The translations under genes and the position numbers were made by a program. From Neoroseomonas lacus (GTDB lineage Bacteria; Pseudomonadota; Alphaproteobacteria; Acetobacterales; Acetobacteraceae): a stretch of DNA of 64,000 bases. Under the pieces are notes generated by a model that was not told the origin of the DNA, searched no databases, and saw only the letters and a list, made by a program, of their open reading frames with translations. Below are positions 33,661 through 42,959 of this stretch, one piece after another. The stretch lies in contig NZ_BMKW01000008.1 of the NCBI RefSeq assembly GCF_014644535.1, positions 62,470 to 126,469 on the forward strand. Direction: 5' to 3'. Numbering within the stretch: position 1 is the first letter of the stretch; each line of letters opens with the position of its first letter.

Positions 33661-35529
33661 CTAAGCGGCTTCGAGCTGCGCCGACAGGTCCAGCCATTCC
33701 TCCTCCAGCGCCGCCACGTCCTTGGCGATGGCGGCGCGGCGGGTGTTTGCCCAGGTAATGTCCTCGGGTTTGAAGCGTGCATAGGTGGTCGGGTCGGACA
33801 GGCGCTTTTCGATCAGCGCGTCCTCGCGCGCGAGACGCTCCAGCGCGGCCTCGACTTCCTTCAGCCGGGCGCGCAGCGGGGCGGTGGCAACGCGGGTGCC
33901 GGCGCGTTCGCGGCGGGCGCCGGCACGGGCACCGCCGGCTTCGCCTTTGCTCGCCCCACCGCGGGCGCGTTCGGCAAGCAGCGCGCGGTAGTCGTCGAGG
34001 TCGCCGTCGAAGGGTGTGACCGCGCCATCGGCAACGAGCCACAACCGGTCGGCAGCAAGCTCCACCAGATGCGGGTCGTGGGTAATCAACACCACGGCGC
34101 CGGGGTAGTCTGCCAGCGCCTTCACCAGCGCCTCGCGCGCATCGATGTCGAGGTGGTTGGTCGGCTCGTCGAGGATCAGCAATTGCGGCGCGTCGCGCGT
34201 GGTCAGCGCCAGCAGCAGTCGCGCCTTCTCACCGCCTGACAGCGCAGTGATGCGGTTGTCGGCGCGATCGGCATCAAGGCCGAAGCGGGCGAGTTGCGCG
34301 CGGCACTGCGTTTCGGTCGCTTTGGGCAGTGCGGCCTGCATATGGGTGAGCGGCGTGCCGGCGAGGTCGAGTTCCTCTGCCTGGTGCTGAGCGAAATAGC
34401 CGACGCGCAGCGCCTTGTTGCGGAAATAGGCGCCGCCTTCGGGTTGCAGCCGGCCGGCGAGCAGCTTGGCCAGCGTGGACTTGCCGTTGCCGTTGGCGCC
34501 AAGCAGCGCGATGCGGTCATCCGGGTCGAGCCGCAGGTTCATTCCCTTGAGGATCGGCGGGCCGCCATAGCCGACCGAGCAACCGGTCAGGGAGAGGATG
34601 GGCGGGGCGAGTTCCTCCGGCGCAGGAAAGGCGAAGCGGACCGGGTGGTCCTCGACCACGGCTTCGATCGGCGGCAGGCGTTCGAGCGCCTTGAGACGGG
34701 ATTGTGCCTGGCGCGCCTTGGTCGCCTTGGCGCGGAAGCGGTCGACGAAGGACTGGATATGGGCGCGTTCGGCGGCGATGCGGACATTCTGCGCCGCCTG
34801 CTGCGCCATGCGTTCGGCGCGGATGCGCACGAAATTGGCGAAGTTGCCCTGGTATAGCGTGATCTGCGCGCGATCGAGATGCGCGATGGAATCGACGCAG
34901 CGTTCCAGCAGCCCGCGGTCATGGCTGACCACGATGGCGGCGCCCGGGAAGCGCGACAGCCATCCTTCCAGCCACATCGTCGCTTCGAGGTCGAGATGGT
35001 TGGTCGGTTCGTCGAGCAGCAGCAATTCCGGTTCGAGGAACAGCGCGCGGGCGAGGGCGACGCGCATCCGCCAGCCGCCGGAGAATTCCCGCGAGGGCCG
35101 CGCCTGCGCCGCCGCGTCGAAGCCCAGGCCGGACAGGATCGCCCCGGCACGGGCCGGCGCACTGTCGGCGCGGATGCCGATCAACCGGTCGTGGATTTCG
35201 GCCAGCCGCGTCGGGTCGGGGTGGCTGTCGGCCTCAGCGAGCAGGCCGGCGCGTTCGGTATCGGCGGCGAGCACGATATCGAGCAGGGGTTCATCCCCGC
35301 CCGGCGCCTCCTGCGCGACATGGGCCATGCGGGCGCGGGCGGCGAGGCGGATCTCCCCGCCATCGGGCTGCAATTCATGGGTGATCGCACGCAGCAGGGT
35401 GGATTTGCCGGCACCGTTGCGCCCGACCAGCCCGACCTTGCGGCCGTCATCGATCTGCAGGTTCGCCCCGTCCAGCAGGTTCCGGCCGGCGATGCGGATG
35501 GTCAGGTCGCGGATGGTGAGGACGGTCAT
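33661..35529 (-). CDS. ABC-F family ATPase (YheS/Uup type)
   Basis: A 622-residue soluble protein with two ABC domains and no membrane part. Domain 1: Walker A GRNGAGKST, signature FSGGWRMR, Walker B LLLLDEPTNHLD. The linker includes the ABC-F-specific YQGNFANFVRIRAER. Domain 2: GANGNGKST, LSGGEKAR, LILDEPTNHLDID. A basic, coiled-coil C-terminal domain (about 540-622) points to the Uup/YheS branch. Such proteins act on ribosomes, rescuing stalled translation or protecting against drugs. ATG 35529 gives the family N-terminus; the frame back to 35613 is untypical. Confidence 0.93.
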   Translation of the reverse strand: MTVLTIRDLTIRIAGRNLLDGANLQIDDGRKVGLVGRNGAGKSTLLRAITHELQPDGGEIRLAARARMAHVAQEAPGGDEPLLDIVLAADTERAGLLAEADSHPDPTRLAEIHDRLIGIRADSAPARAGAILSGLGFDAAAQARPSREFSGGWRMRVALARALFLEPELLLLDEPTNHLDLEATMWLEGWLSRFPGAAIVVSHDRGLLERCVDSIAHLDRAQITLYQGNFANFVRIRAERMAQQAAQNVRIAAERAHIQSFVDRFRAKATKARQAQSRLKALERLPPIEAVVEDHPVRFAFPAPEELAPPILSLTGCSVGYGGPPILKGMNLRLDPDDRIALLGANGNGKSTLAKLLAGRLQPEGGAYFRNKALRVGYFAQHQAEELDLAGTPLTHMQAALPKATETQCRAQLARFGLDADRADNRITALSGGEKARLLLALTTRDAPQLLILDEPTNHLDIDAREALVKALADYPGAVVLITHDPHLVELAADRLWLVADGAVTPFDGDLDDYRALLAERARGGASKGEAGGARAGARRERAGTRVATAPLRARLKEVEAALERLAREDALIEKRLSDPTTYARFKPEDITWANTRRAAIAKDVAALEEEWLDLSAQLEAA

Positions 35530-35566
35530 GGCGGCGGGGTTGTAGAACAGGCCTCGCCGCAGCGCA

Positions 35567-35941
35567 TCAGGCGATGGTGGCGGGGCTGCGCCGCGCCGCG
35601 CGGAACAGCGCATCCGTGAAGCCGGCCAGCGCCATGCCGTTCACCGCGTGCAGCGCCTGGATTTCCGGCAGGCCGGTCAGGCGACCCAAGGCCAGCCAGC
35701 CGAACTGCATGGCATAGAGCCCAACGACGGTCGCGACATGTCGCCGCAGGGTCCGCAGCCGCGCGTCCCGCCCGATGAACCAGGCCAGGGCCGCCAGCGG
35801 CAGGGCAAAGGCGGTGCCGACCGCGCGATGTGCCTCCCACGCCGAACCCGTGGCAAAGACACCAAGACCGGCCAGGGTGAATTGCAGCGCAATGAGCCCC
35901 AGCAGCGAGGCGGCCAGGATGCGGATGGTCGGCGGGGTCAT
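35567..35941 (-). CDS. Small four-helix membrane protein (DUF6220-like)
   Basis: A 124-residue protein with four hydrophobic segments and the pattern LQFTLAGLGVF ... AHRAVGTAFALPL seen in DUF6220-type membrane proteins; the role is unknown. ATG 35941 overlaps the stop of the upstream epimerase-like gene (ATGA), so both are co-expressed. The longer frame to 36337 belongs to the antisense of that gene's coding sequence. Confidence 0.7.
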   Translation of the reverse strand: MTPPTIRILAASLLGLIALQFTLAGLGVFATGSAWEAHRAVGTAFALPLAALAWFIGRDARLRTLRRHVATVVGLYAMQFGWLALGRLTGLPEIQALHAVNGMALAGFTDALFRAARRSPATIA

Positions 35942-36930
35942 GACAGGGCCTCCCGCGTCGCGCCGGTCGGCCCAGGCAGGCATCCGAGGCCGCGCAGGGC
36001 CGCCGCCACCGCCTCGTCGAGCGGCGTGCGGGGTTCCGCGCCCAGCAGGGCGACCAGGCGCGCATTGTCGAGCCGGATTGGCCTTCGCCACAGCGGCGCG
36101 ATTTCCGTCACCTCCCGTGCGAAGGCGTTGACCGGGACAATCAGCCGGAACAGCCACCAGGGCAGGCGGCCGACCTTCAGTTCCGGCCGGCCGAGCACGC
36201 GGCGGATGGCGCCGATCATGGCCATGCCGTCGGCATCCCATTGGCCGTCCATGTGGAAGGTGGCGAAGCCGTGCGGCAGGGCGGGATGTTCCAGCAGCCG
36301 GACCATGGTCTCCGCCACGTCGGGCAGATAGGCCCATTGATGGCCGACCCCTGTCCGGCCGGGATTGGTGATGCGCGCGACCGGCACGCCCGGCTTCACC
36401 AACGCCTGGGAGAACCAGCTATTGCCCGCATCCGGGCCGAAATAATCGCCGGCGCGCACCACCAGCACGTCCAGGCCCGATGCCGCCAGGCGACGTTCCA
36501 TCGCCACGCGGATCGCGCCCTTGCGGGTGGTGGGGTTCTGCGGTGACGCCTCGGTGAGGGGCCGCGGCCAGGCATCCGGGCCGTAATTGTAGATCGTGCC
36601 GGGCAACAGGATGCGGGCGCGCTCGGCGGTGGCGGCGGCGATGCTCGCTTCCAGCATGTGTGGCACCAGCGTGTCCCAGTGGCGGTAGCCGGGCGGGTTC
36701 ACGGCATGGACGATCAGTCGGACGCCCTGCGCGGCGGCGGCTACATCCTCGGGGCGCAGCGCGTCGCCCTGGATCCAGACGATGCCGCCCTGGCTCGATT
36801 GCGACGCGGCGCGGCGATGCAGCGCCTTGACCTGCCAGCCGCGCGCCGCCAGGCGGCGGGCCACCGCCCCGCCAATCCCACCTGTGGCGCCGAGCACCAA
36901 CGCTGTCTTTCCGGTTGTCATCTCGCGCAT
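35938..36930 (-). CDS. NAD(P)-dependent epimerase/NmrA-like dehydratase
   Basis: A 330-residue extended short-chain dehydrogenase. The N-terminal Rossmann motif GATGGIGGAVARRLAARGW is clear; LLPGTIYNYG and VVRAGDYFGPDAG mark the nucleotide-sugar-epimerase/NmrA-like subgroup. The usual YxxxK is not obvious: after the Tyr in TIYNYGPD the Lys is at RKGAIRVAME, suggesting altered chemistry. Divergent from a LysR gene 85 bp away, which probably controls it. Start 36930 or ATG 36921. Confidence 0.82.
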   Translation of the reverse strand: MREMTTGKTALVLGATGGIGGAVARRLAARGWQVKALHRRAASQSSQGGIVWIQGDALRPEDVAAAAQGVRLIVHAVNPPGYRHWDTLVPHMLEASIAAATAERARILLPGTIYNYGPDAWPRPLTEASPQNPTTRKGAIRVAMERRLAASGLDVLVVRAGDYFGPDAGNSWFSQALVKPGVPVARITNPGRTGVGHQWAYLPDVAETMVRLLEHPALPHGFATFHMDGQWDADGMAMIGAIRRVLGRPELKVGRLPWWLFRLIVPVNAFAREVTEIAPLWRRPIRLDNARLVALLGAEPRTPLDEAVAAALRGLGCLPGPTGATREALS

Positions 36931-37015
36931 CCCCTGACTGCGATGCGCGGAAGAATGACGGCTCAGTACCTATAACAGAATTGGCGAAGTTCGTGTTGAT
37001 GATATACATATTTGC

Positions 37016-37918
37016 ATGGATAAAACCACGCCCGGCTGGGATTTGTACCGCAGCTTTCTTGCCGTGTTGCAGGAAGGTTCACTGTCCGGTGCGGCGCGGG
37101 CGCTGAACCTCGCCCAGCCGACCATCGGCCGTCAGATCGATGCGCTGGAGCAAGCCTTTGGGGAGGCGCTGTTCATTCGGTCCGTCCATGGCCTGCTGCC
37201 CACCGAGGCGGCGACCGCGTTGCGCCCGCATGCCGAGGCGATCGCGGCCCACGCCGCCGCGTTGGTGCGTACGGCGTCCGGCCGGCGCGGCGTGGTGGAG
37301 GGCACCGTGCGCATCACCGCCAGCGAGGTGATCGGCGTCGAGGTGCTGCCGCCGATCCTCGCCGCGCTGCGCCGGCAATATCCTGCCCTGGTGCTGGAAC
37401 TCGCGCTGTCCAACGCGGTCGAGGACCTGCTGCGGCGGGAGGCCGACATTGCCGTACGCATGGTCGAACCGCGGCAGGAGGCGCTCCTGGCGCAGCGCGT
37501 CGGCGATATCAGGCTCGGCCTGCATGCGCGGCAGGAATATCTCGACCGTCATGGAATTCCCGAGCGGCGGGAGGATCTGGCGCATCACACGCTGATCGGC
37601 TTTGACCGCGAGACGGCGGTGATCAACGCCATGCGCCGGCGTGTCGCAGGCCTCGACCGTGCGAATTTCGCCCTGCGTGCCGACAGCGACCTCGCGCAGT
37701 TGGCCGCGATCCGGGCTGGCTTCGGCATTGGCGTGTGCCAGGCCGGCATCGCGCGGCGCGACCCGGTGCTGCGGCGGGTCCTGGCGAATGACTTCGATAT
37801 CCCGCTGCCGAGCTGGGTCGTGATGCATGAAAGCATGGCCGGTAGCCCGCGCTGCCGAGCGGTGTTCGACACGCTGGTGGCCGGACTCGTGGCCTATGGT
37901 CGCGAAAGCGGGGGCTGA
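37016..37918 (+). CDS. LysR-family transcriptional regulator
   Basis: A 300-residue LysR regulator. The N-terminal winged helix-turn-helix (YRSFLAVLQEGSLSGAARALNLAQPTIGRQIDALE) is followed by a substrate-binding domain of the periplasmic-binding type. It is divergent from the epimerase-DUF6220 pair, the classic layout for a LysR regulator and its target; the 85-bp gap is AT-rich and should hold the shared operator. Effector unknown. Confidence 0.92.
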   Translation: MDKTTPGWDLYRSFLAVLQEGSLSGAARALNLAQPTIGRQIDALEQAFGEALFIRSVHGLLPTEAATALRPHAEAIAAHAAALVRTASGRRGVVEGTVRITASEVIGVEVLPPILAALRRQYPALVLELALSNAVEDLLRREADIAVRMVEPRQEALLAQRVGDIRLGLHARQEYLDRHGIPERREDLAHHTLIGFDRETAVINAMRRRVAGLDRANFALRADSDLAQLAAIRAGFGIGVCQAGIARRDPVLRRVLANDFDIPLPSWVVMHESMAGSPRCRAVFDTLVAGLVAYGRESGG

Positions 37919-37997
37919 ACCGGGCAGCCGGGCTTGCGGAGGAGGCGCGCCGCGTCTATGCGCCCGGCGACCTGCTTAGAACCCGAGGACAGTCACC

Positions 37998-38420
37998 ATG
38001 GCCATCGAACAGACCTTTTCCATCATCAAGCCGGACGCGACCCGCCGCAACCTGACGGGCGCCATCAACGCCGTGTTCGAGAAGGCCGGCCTGCGCATCG
38101 TCGCGCAGAAGCGCGTGTGGATGTCCCGCGCCCATGCCAAGAAGTTCTACGAAGTCCATGCCGCCCGCCCGTTCTACAGCGACCTGGTGGACTTCATGGT
38201 GTCCGGCCCGGTGGTGGTCCAGGTGCTGGAAGGCGAGAACGCCGTGGCCAAGAACCGCGAGCTGATGGGTGCGACCAACCCGGCCAATGCCGAGGAAGGC
38301 ACCATCCGCAAGATGTTCGCCGAGAGCATCGAGGCGAATTCCGTGCATGGCTCCGACAGCGCCGAGAACGCCGCGGTCGAGATCGCCTATTTCTTCGCCG
38401 GCACCGAAATCGTCGGCTGA
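37998..38420 (+). CDS. ndk: Nucleoside diphosphate kinase
   Basis: A 140-residue enzyme that balances NTP pools by phosphate transfer through His117 in [12 protein letters not shown]. The N-terminus [21 protein letters not shown] and the length are standard. It stands alone with its own ribosome-binding site (CCGAGGA). A weak 7-bp hairpin follows at 38444-38462. Confidence 0.97.
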   Translation: MAIEQTFSIIKPDATRRNLTGAINAVFEKAGLRIVAQKRVWMSRAHAKKFYEVHAARPFYSDLVDFMVSGPVVVQVLEGENAVAKNRELMGATNPANAEEGTIRKMFAESIEANSVHGSDSAENAAVEIAYFFAGTEIVG

Positions 38421-38443
38421 GATCGCACCGCACGGGTTGCGAG

Positions 38444-38462
38444 GCCGGTCGCGACGACCGGC
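38444..38462 (+). terminator. Hairpin after ndk
   Basis: A 7-bp perfect stem (gccggtc, loop gcgac, gaccggc) 24 nt after the ndk stop, without a T-run. Confidence 0.35.
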
Positions 38463-38622
38463 ACCGGACCGCGTGATGATGCCGCGAACGGCACTGGTCC
38501 AAGCGCCCTGATGGGTGGGCGGGCCGGTGCCGTTGCTGTTTTTGGGTGCTGCGTGATCAGGCTCATGGGACGTTAATCGCCATCGTGCTTGATATGGGGC
38601 GGAATAGGGAGCTCCCACGCGC

Positions 38623-39411
38623 ATGGACGGCACCACGGCACGGGCGGCAGACGACCTGCCGCCGGTTGGCCTCGGCACCGAGCTGGCCGACACGCTGGCC
38701 GCCGGTGGCGACGGGTTGCGGCTCGACCTGCAGCCGATCTGCTCGGCCGGGACCCTGGCCCCGATCGGCTATGAGGCCCTGCTGCGTTGGGAACACCCCG
38801 AACGCGGCCCGCTTGGCGCGGCGGAAATCCTGGGCGCGGCGACGGCGGTCGGCCGCGATGTCGCGCTCGAGGCCTGGATCCTGGTCGCGGCCTTTCGCCT
38901 GCGGGCGGGCTGGAAGGCCGGCGGGCCCTATCTCGCGGTGAATGTCTCGGCGGCCGGGATCAGCCGGGGCCATGCCGCGCCGATGATCCGCGCGGCGCTG
39001 GAGACGACGGGAGTCGACCCGCGCGGCCTGTCCATCGAATTGCCGGAGAAGGCGGTGGCCAGCCACCTCGCCGCCGCACGCGACCTGTGCGCCGCGCTGC
39101 GGCAGCTTGGCATCACGGTGGCGCTGGATGATTTCGGCGGCGAGCTGGGCTCGGCGCGGGTGCTGCGGGACATCCCGTTCGGCACCGTGAAGATCGACCC
39201 GATGCTGACCGCGGGCGTCGACCTGCCCGGCGCTGGCGCCAACCGTCCGCGCGCCGCGGTCACGGCGGTGGTCGACATGATCCACGCGCTTGGCGCCACC
39301 GCGGTGGCCGAAGCGGTGGAGACGCCGGAACAGATGCGGGAATTGCGCGTCGCCGGCTGCGACGCGCTGCAAGGGTGGCTGCTCGGCCGCCCCGGTATCG
39401 GGCCGACCTAG
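38623..39411 (+). CDS. Stand-alone EAL-domain protein (putative c-di-GMP phosphodiesterase)
   Basis: A 262-residue protein made almost wholly of an EAL domain. Metal and substrate residues are present: YEALLRW (EAL), NVS, Glu in IELPEKAV, DD in ALDDFGGE, Lys in VKIDPML, Glu in AEAVETPEQ and Gln in GCDALQGWLLGRP. Loop 6 reads DDFGGELGS instead of DDFGxGxSS, so activity may be altered. No sensor or membrane domain is attached. It would lower c-di-GMP and affect motility or biofilm. Confidence 0.88.
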   Translation: MDGTTARAADDLPPVGLGTELADTLAAGGDGLRLDLQPICSAGTLAPIGYEALLRWEHPERGPLGAAEILGAATAVGRDVALEAWILVAAFRLRAGWKAGGPYLAVNVSAAGISRGHAAPMIRAALETTGVDPRGLSIELPEKAVASHLAAARDLCAALRQLGITVALDDFGGELGSARVLRDIPFGTVKIDPMLTAGVDLPGAGANRPRAAVTAVVDMIHALGATAVAEAVETPEQMRELRVAGCDALQGWLLGRPGIGPT

Positions 39412-39412
39412 A

Positions 39413-39457
39413 GCGCGATGGCCGCAGGTGCGAATGCACCGGAGGTCTGAATCGCGC
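39413..39457. repeat. Palindromic element after the EAL gene (first part)
   Basis: A 7-bp outer stem (gcgcgat/atcgcgc) encloses a small ggtgc/gcacc hairpin, directly after the EAL stop. Its start tagagcg resembles the element at 39474. Confidence 0.45.
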
Positions 39458-39473
39458 GATCAAACAATAGGTT

Positions 39474-39513
39474 AGAGCGTGGTGGGTGAACGAATGTGAA
39501 CCAATCACGCTCT
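39474..39513. repeat. Palindromic element after the EAL gene (second part)
   Basis: A stem of about 14 bp with two mismatches (agagcgtggtgggt against accaatcacgctct). Lies between the convergent EAL and oxidase genes and may stop transcription both ways. Confidence 0.55.
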
Positions 39514-39574
39514 GACGGACGGATCGCCGGCCTGGCCAGGAGAATGCCCCTCGCGGCGCATCCGCGCGCCGGCG

Positions 39575-39733
39575 TCAGCCCAGGAAGATCAGCAGCAGCA
39601 GCAGGATGACGGCGATCGCGCCGGTCGACCAGGTCACGAAGCTCGTGAAGCCGTGCCATTCGGACTGGCGCTCAGCGAGGATATCGCCGGCCTTCACTTC
39701 GACGAATTCGTAGGTGATCTTGTGTTCGGCCAC
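39575..39733 (-). CDS. aa3-type cytochrome c oxidase subunit IV, small
   Basis: A 52-residue protein starting at GTG 39733 (AEHKITYEFVEVKAGDILAER), with one C-terminal membrane helix (about 35-51, STGAIAVILLLLLIFLG). It matches the alphaproteobacterial subunit IV of aa3 oxidase: short cytosolic arm with SEWHGFTSFVTWS, then a single helix. A GAGGG site lies 7 nt upstream. The other oxidase genes are elsewhere. It is on the same strand as purN and 26 bp downstream of it. Confidence 0.85.
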   Translation of the reverse strand: MAEHKITYEFVEVKAGDILAERQSEWHGFTSFVTWSTGAIAVILLLLLIFLG

Positions 39734-39759
39734 GTCACGCCCTCAACGCTCTTGTGCCA

Positions 39760-40437
39760 TCAGCCTTTAGAAAGCGCGGGCGCCGAACACAAGGGGTTCG
39801 CGAGGCAACCCGCCGCCATCCCCACGCCCGATACCAGGGCCCGGCCGGCCTCGACCCGCACCAGCCCCGCCGCCAGCCACGCCAGCGCGGCCGGGTAGAG
39901 CCGGTGTTCCTCGGCCAGCACCCGGGCGGCGAGGGCGGATTCGGTATCGTCCTGCAGCACCGGCACGGCGGCCTGGGCGAGGATCGGCCCCTCATCCACC
40001 CCGGCGGTGACCAGATGCACGGTGCAGCCATGCAACCGCACCCCGGCCGCCAGCGCGCGGGCATGGGTCTCGAGGCCCGGGAAGCTCGGTAGCAGCGAGG
40101 GGTGGATATTGATCATCCGTCCCTCCCAGCGCGCGACGAAGGCCTCCGTCAACACGCGCATGAAGCCGGCCAGGGCGATGATCTCGATGCCGCGGCGGGC
40201 GAACTCGGCTTCCATCGCGACCTCGAAGCCGGCGCGGTCACCTCGGAAGCCGCGGCTTTCCACCACGGCGGTCGGGATGCCGCGCGCGCTCGCATGGGCG
40301 AGGCCGGCGGCATCGGCGCGGTTGGACAGCACCAGCGCGATCTCGGCCGGGTAGTCGGGATGTTCGGCCGCCGCGAGCAGGGCGGCCATGTTCGACCCGC
40401 GGCCCGAGATCAGGGCCGCGACGCGGCGTCGACTCAT
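39760..40437 (-). CDS. purN: Phosphoribosylglycinamide formyltransferase
   Basis: Third step of purine synthesis, using 10-formyl-tetrahydrofolate. The 225-residue protein shows the substrate site [11 protein letters not shown], the folate region [13 protein letters not shown], catalytic Asn/His in [12 protein letters not shown] and Asp in [11 protein letters not shown] 40437 overlaps the purM stop (ATGA). The frame upstream is antisense to purM and rejected. Confidence 0.95.
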   Translation of the reverse strand: MSRRRVAALISGRGSNMAALLAAAEHPDYPAEIALVLSNRADAAGLAHASARGIPTAVVESRGFRGDRAGFEVAMEAEFARRGIEIIALAGFMRVLTEAFVARWEGRMINIHPSLLPSFPGLETHARALAAGVRLHGCTVHLVTAGVDEGPILAQAAVPVLQDDTESALAARVLAEEHRLYPAALAWLAAGLVRVEAGRALVSGVGMAAGCLANPLCSAPALSKG

Positions 40438-41540
40438 CCCGGCCAGCCGGCGGAAAGGCCGTCGATGCGCACCGCGGCGGGGCCGTTTGCGGCCTCGATA
40501 CGGCCGATGCGGCAGACTGTCTCGCCGTGGTCGGCGAGCAGCGCGGTGGCGGCCTCGACCTCGCCGGGAGTGACCACCACGGCCATGCCGATGCCGCAGT
40601 TGAACACGCGCAGCATCTCCTCCGGCGCGACCTCGCCCACCCGGGCGAGCCAGGCGAAAACCGGCGGCGGCGTCCAGGCGGTGGCGTCGAGCACGGCCAG
40701 TGTGCCCTCGGGCAGCACACGCGGCAGGTTGCCGGGCAGTCCGCCGCCGGTGATGTGAGCGGCGGCCTTGACCAGCCCGGCGCGATGCAGCGCGAGAACC
40801 GACTTCACGTAGATGCGCGTCGGCTCCAGCAGCGCCTCGCCGAGGGTTTTCCCGGCGGCGAAGGGGGCGGGGGCGCCCATGCCGGCATTGCTGCGTTCCA
40901 GGACGCGCCGCACCAGCGAGAACCCGTTGGAATGCACGCCCGAGGCCATCAGCCCGAGCACCACGTCGCCGGGACCGACATCGCCGCTCGGGAGCAGGGC
41001 GCCGCGTTCGGCCGCGCCCACCGAGAAGCCGGCGAGGTCGTAGTCGCCCTTGGCATACATGCCGGGCATTTCGGCGGTCTCGCCGCCCACCAGGGCGCAG
41101 CCGGCCTGGCGGCAGCCCTCGGCGATGCCGGCGACGACCTGCTTCGCGGCGGCCACCTCCAGCTTCCCGGTGGCGAAATAATCGAGGAAGAACAACGGCT
41201 CGGCGCCCTGCACCACCAGGTCGTTGACGCACATCGCCACGAGGTCGATGCCGACCGTCGCATGCAGCCCGGCGTCGATCGCCACGCGCAGCTTGGTGCC
41301 GACGCCATCGGTGCTGCTGACCAGCACCGGGTCGGTGAAGCCGGCCGCCTTCAGGTCGAACAGCGCGCCGAAGCCGCCCAGGCCCCCCATTGTGCCCGGC
41401 CGGTCGGTGGCTTTCGCCAGCGGCTTGATGGCATCGACCAGCGCATCGCCGGCCTCGATGTCCACGCCGGCCGCGCGATAGGTGAGGGGGGAAGACGGGG
41501 AACTGGTCAGGGCGGCCTCCGATCGGGTATTGGCTGGCAC
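40434..41540 (-). CDS. purM: Phosphoribosylformylglycinamidine cyclo-ligase
   Basis: AIR synthetase, fifth step of purine synthesis (ATP-dependent ring closure). Motifs: [60 protein letters not shown] and [11 protein letters not shown]. The start is unclear. GTG 41540 is given, but it has no ribosome-binding site. GGAGG lies 5 nt before a CTG at 41510, whose product (L/M)[14 protein letters not shown] matches the usual PurM N-terminus better. Coupled to purN; divergent from a DUF2066 gene. Confidence 0.93.
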   Translation of the reverse strand: MPANTRSEAALTSSPSSPLTYRAAGVDIEAGDALVDAIKPLAKATDRPGTMGGLGGFGALFDLKAAGFTDPVLVSSTDGVGTKLRVAIDAGLHATVGIDLVAMCVNDLVVQGAEPLFFLDYFATGKLEVAAAKQVVAGIAEGCRQAGCALVGGETAEMPGMYAKGDYDLAGFSVGAAERGALLPSGDVGPGDVVLGLMASGVHSNGFSLVRRVLERSNAGMGAPAPFAAGKTLGEALLEPTRIYVKSVLALHRAGLVKAAAHITGGGLPGNLPRVLPEGTLAVLDATAWTPPPVFAWLARVGEVAPEEMLRVFNCGIGMAVVVTPGEVEAATALLADHGETVCRIGRIEAANGPAAVRIDGLSAGWPG

Positions 41541-41602
41541 GGAAGTGCCGCGCGGCGCGGTGCTAACGTCGGCCGACCCGGCCGACCAGGGGGTGGTGAG
41601 CG

Positions 41603-42367
41603 ATGCCGAATAGGTCCTGCTCCGCGCAGGCGCGCGGAAAGAACCATGTGGCGACGCTGATCGCAACTGCCCTGCTGGTGGCGGCCCCCTTGGCCGCACC
41701 GCGGGCGCAGGAGGAGCCGGCGCTCTCGGCCGCGCCCGCCGCCCCGGCGGCCCCGGCCGCGATCAGTTTCACCCAGCGCGGCGTGCCCGCCGAAGCGACC
41801 GCTGAGAACGGCGTGGTGGCGCGCGAACGCGCCCTGGCCAATGGCCGCCGCGCAGCCTGGGAGCGAATCGCCTCGGCCGCCGGCGTCACCCGTTCGCTGT
41901 CCGATGCGCAGATCGAATCGATGGTGAGTTCCATCATCATCGAGGAGGAGCGTACCAGCCCGACCCGCTACACCGGCCGCATCACGGTGAATTTCAACCC
42001 GTCCCGCGCCCGCTCCTACACCGGCGGCAGCGGTGTTGCCGAAGGCGGCGGTTCGGGCGGCGGCTCGACGTCCGGCGAGGGCGCCGCAGGCCGGCCGCAG
42101 GGCCCGTTGCCGGCGGCTTCGACGGTCGAGATGGTCGCTCTCTACGGGTCGCTGAATGAATGGCTGGAACTGCGCCGACGGCTGACCGGGGCGGCGGCGC
42201 GGCTCGACATCGTCGCCATCTCGACCGACCGCGCCAGGCTGCGCGTCGGGCTGCGCTCGCCGCCGGGCGTGGCGGCGCAGGAACTGGCCGTGCAGGGGAT
42301 CACCATGACCCCGGGTTCCGGGGCGCCGGGCGACGCTTGGCGCGTGGGCCTTGCCGGGCGCTCCTGA
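41603..42367 (+). CDS. DUF2066-like exported protein
   Basis: A 254-residue protein with a signal peptide (after [25 protein letters not shown]), an Ala/Pro linker, a domain with [21 protein letters not shown] and [27 protein letters not shown], then a Gly/Ser-rich spacer and a C-terminal domain. The first domain is the DUF2066 signature; its function is unknown. It starts a plus-strand cluster (with the phosphatidyltransferase, AI-2E transporter and hdaA), divergent from purM. The ATG has GGTGGTGAG upstream. Confidence 0.82.
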   Translation: MPNRSCSAQARGKNHVATLIATALLVAAPLAAPRAQEEPALSAAPAAPAAPAAISFTQRGVPAEATAENGVVARERALANGRRAAWERIASAAGVTRSLSDAQIESMVSSIIIEEERTSPTRYTGRITVNFNPSRARSYTGGSGVAEGGGSGGGSTSGEGAAGRPQGPLPAASTVEMVALYGSLNEWLELRRRLTGAAARLDIVAISTDRARLRVGLRSPPGVAAQELAVQGITMTPGSGAPGDAWRVGLAGRS

Positions 42368-42959
42368 CAAGGTTCGCCGGCCGCCCGCGCCGGCCTCGGT
42401 CGATGTCGAGGCCGGGCTCTTCACGCTGCCCAACCTCATCACCTTCGCCCGGCTGTGCGCCGTGCCGGCGGCGGTGTGGCTGATGCTGCAGCACCGGCTC
42501 GACCAGGCGTTCCTGGTGTTTGTCGGCGCCGGCCTGTCGGACGCGGTCGATGGCTGGCTGGCGCGCATCCGCAATGCACGCTCGACCCTCGGCGCGCTGC
42601 TCGACCCGGTGGCGGACAAGGCGCTGCTGGTCTCGGTCTATGTGACGCTGGCGGCGATCGGCGTGTTGCCGGACTGGCTTGCCATCATGGTGGTGTTCCG
42701 CGACGTGCTGATCGTCGGCGGCCTGCTGCTGTTGTGGGTGCTGGGCGTGCCGACGCGGATCCGCCCGCTGCTCATTTCCAAGGCGAATACGGCGGCGCAG
42801 ATCACCCTCGCCGCGCTGGTGCTGATGCTGAAGGGGTTCGACCTGTCGGCACCGATGGTGCTTGAAACGATGATCTGGCTGGTGGCCTTCACCACCTTCG
42901 CCTCGGGCGTCGCCTATGTGCTGCAGGCCGCGCGGCTGACCGGGGAGCGAGCACCCTGA
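42351..42959 (+). CDS. CDP-alcohol phosphatidyltransferase (PgsA-like)
   Basis: A membrane enzyme of about 202 residues with five hydrophobic segments. The full CDP-alcohol motif D-G-x2-A-R-x8-G-x3-D-x3-D is present in DAVDGWLARIRNARSTLGALLDPVAD. It probably makes phosphatidylglycerol phosphate or cardiolipin precursor. The start is TTG 42351, overlapping the DUF2066 gene by 17 nt, with a weak ribosome-binding site; no ATG or GTG fits. Confidence 0.9.
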   Translation: MPGAPDKVRRPPAPASVDVEAGLFTLPNLITFARLCAVPAAVWLMLQHRLDQAFLVFVGAGLSDAVDGWLARIRNARSTLGALLDPVADKALLVSVYVTLAAIGVLPDWLAIMVVFRDVLIVGGLLLLWVLGVPTRIRPLLISKANTAAQITLAALVLMLKGFDLSAPMVLETMIWLVAFTTFASGVAYVLQAARLTGERAP

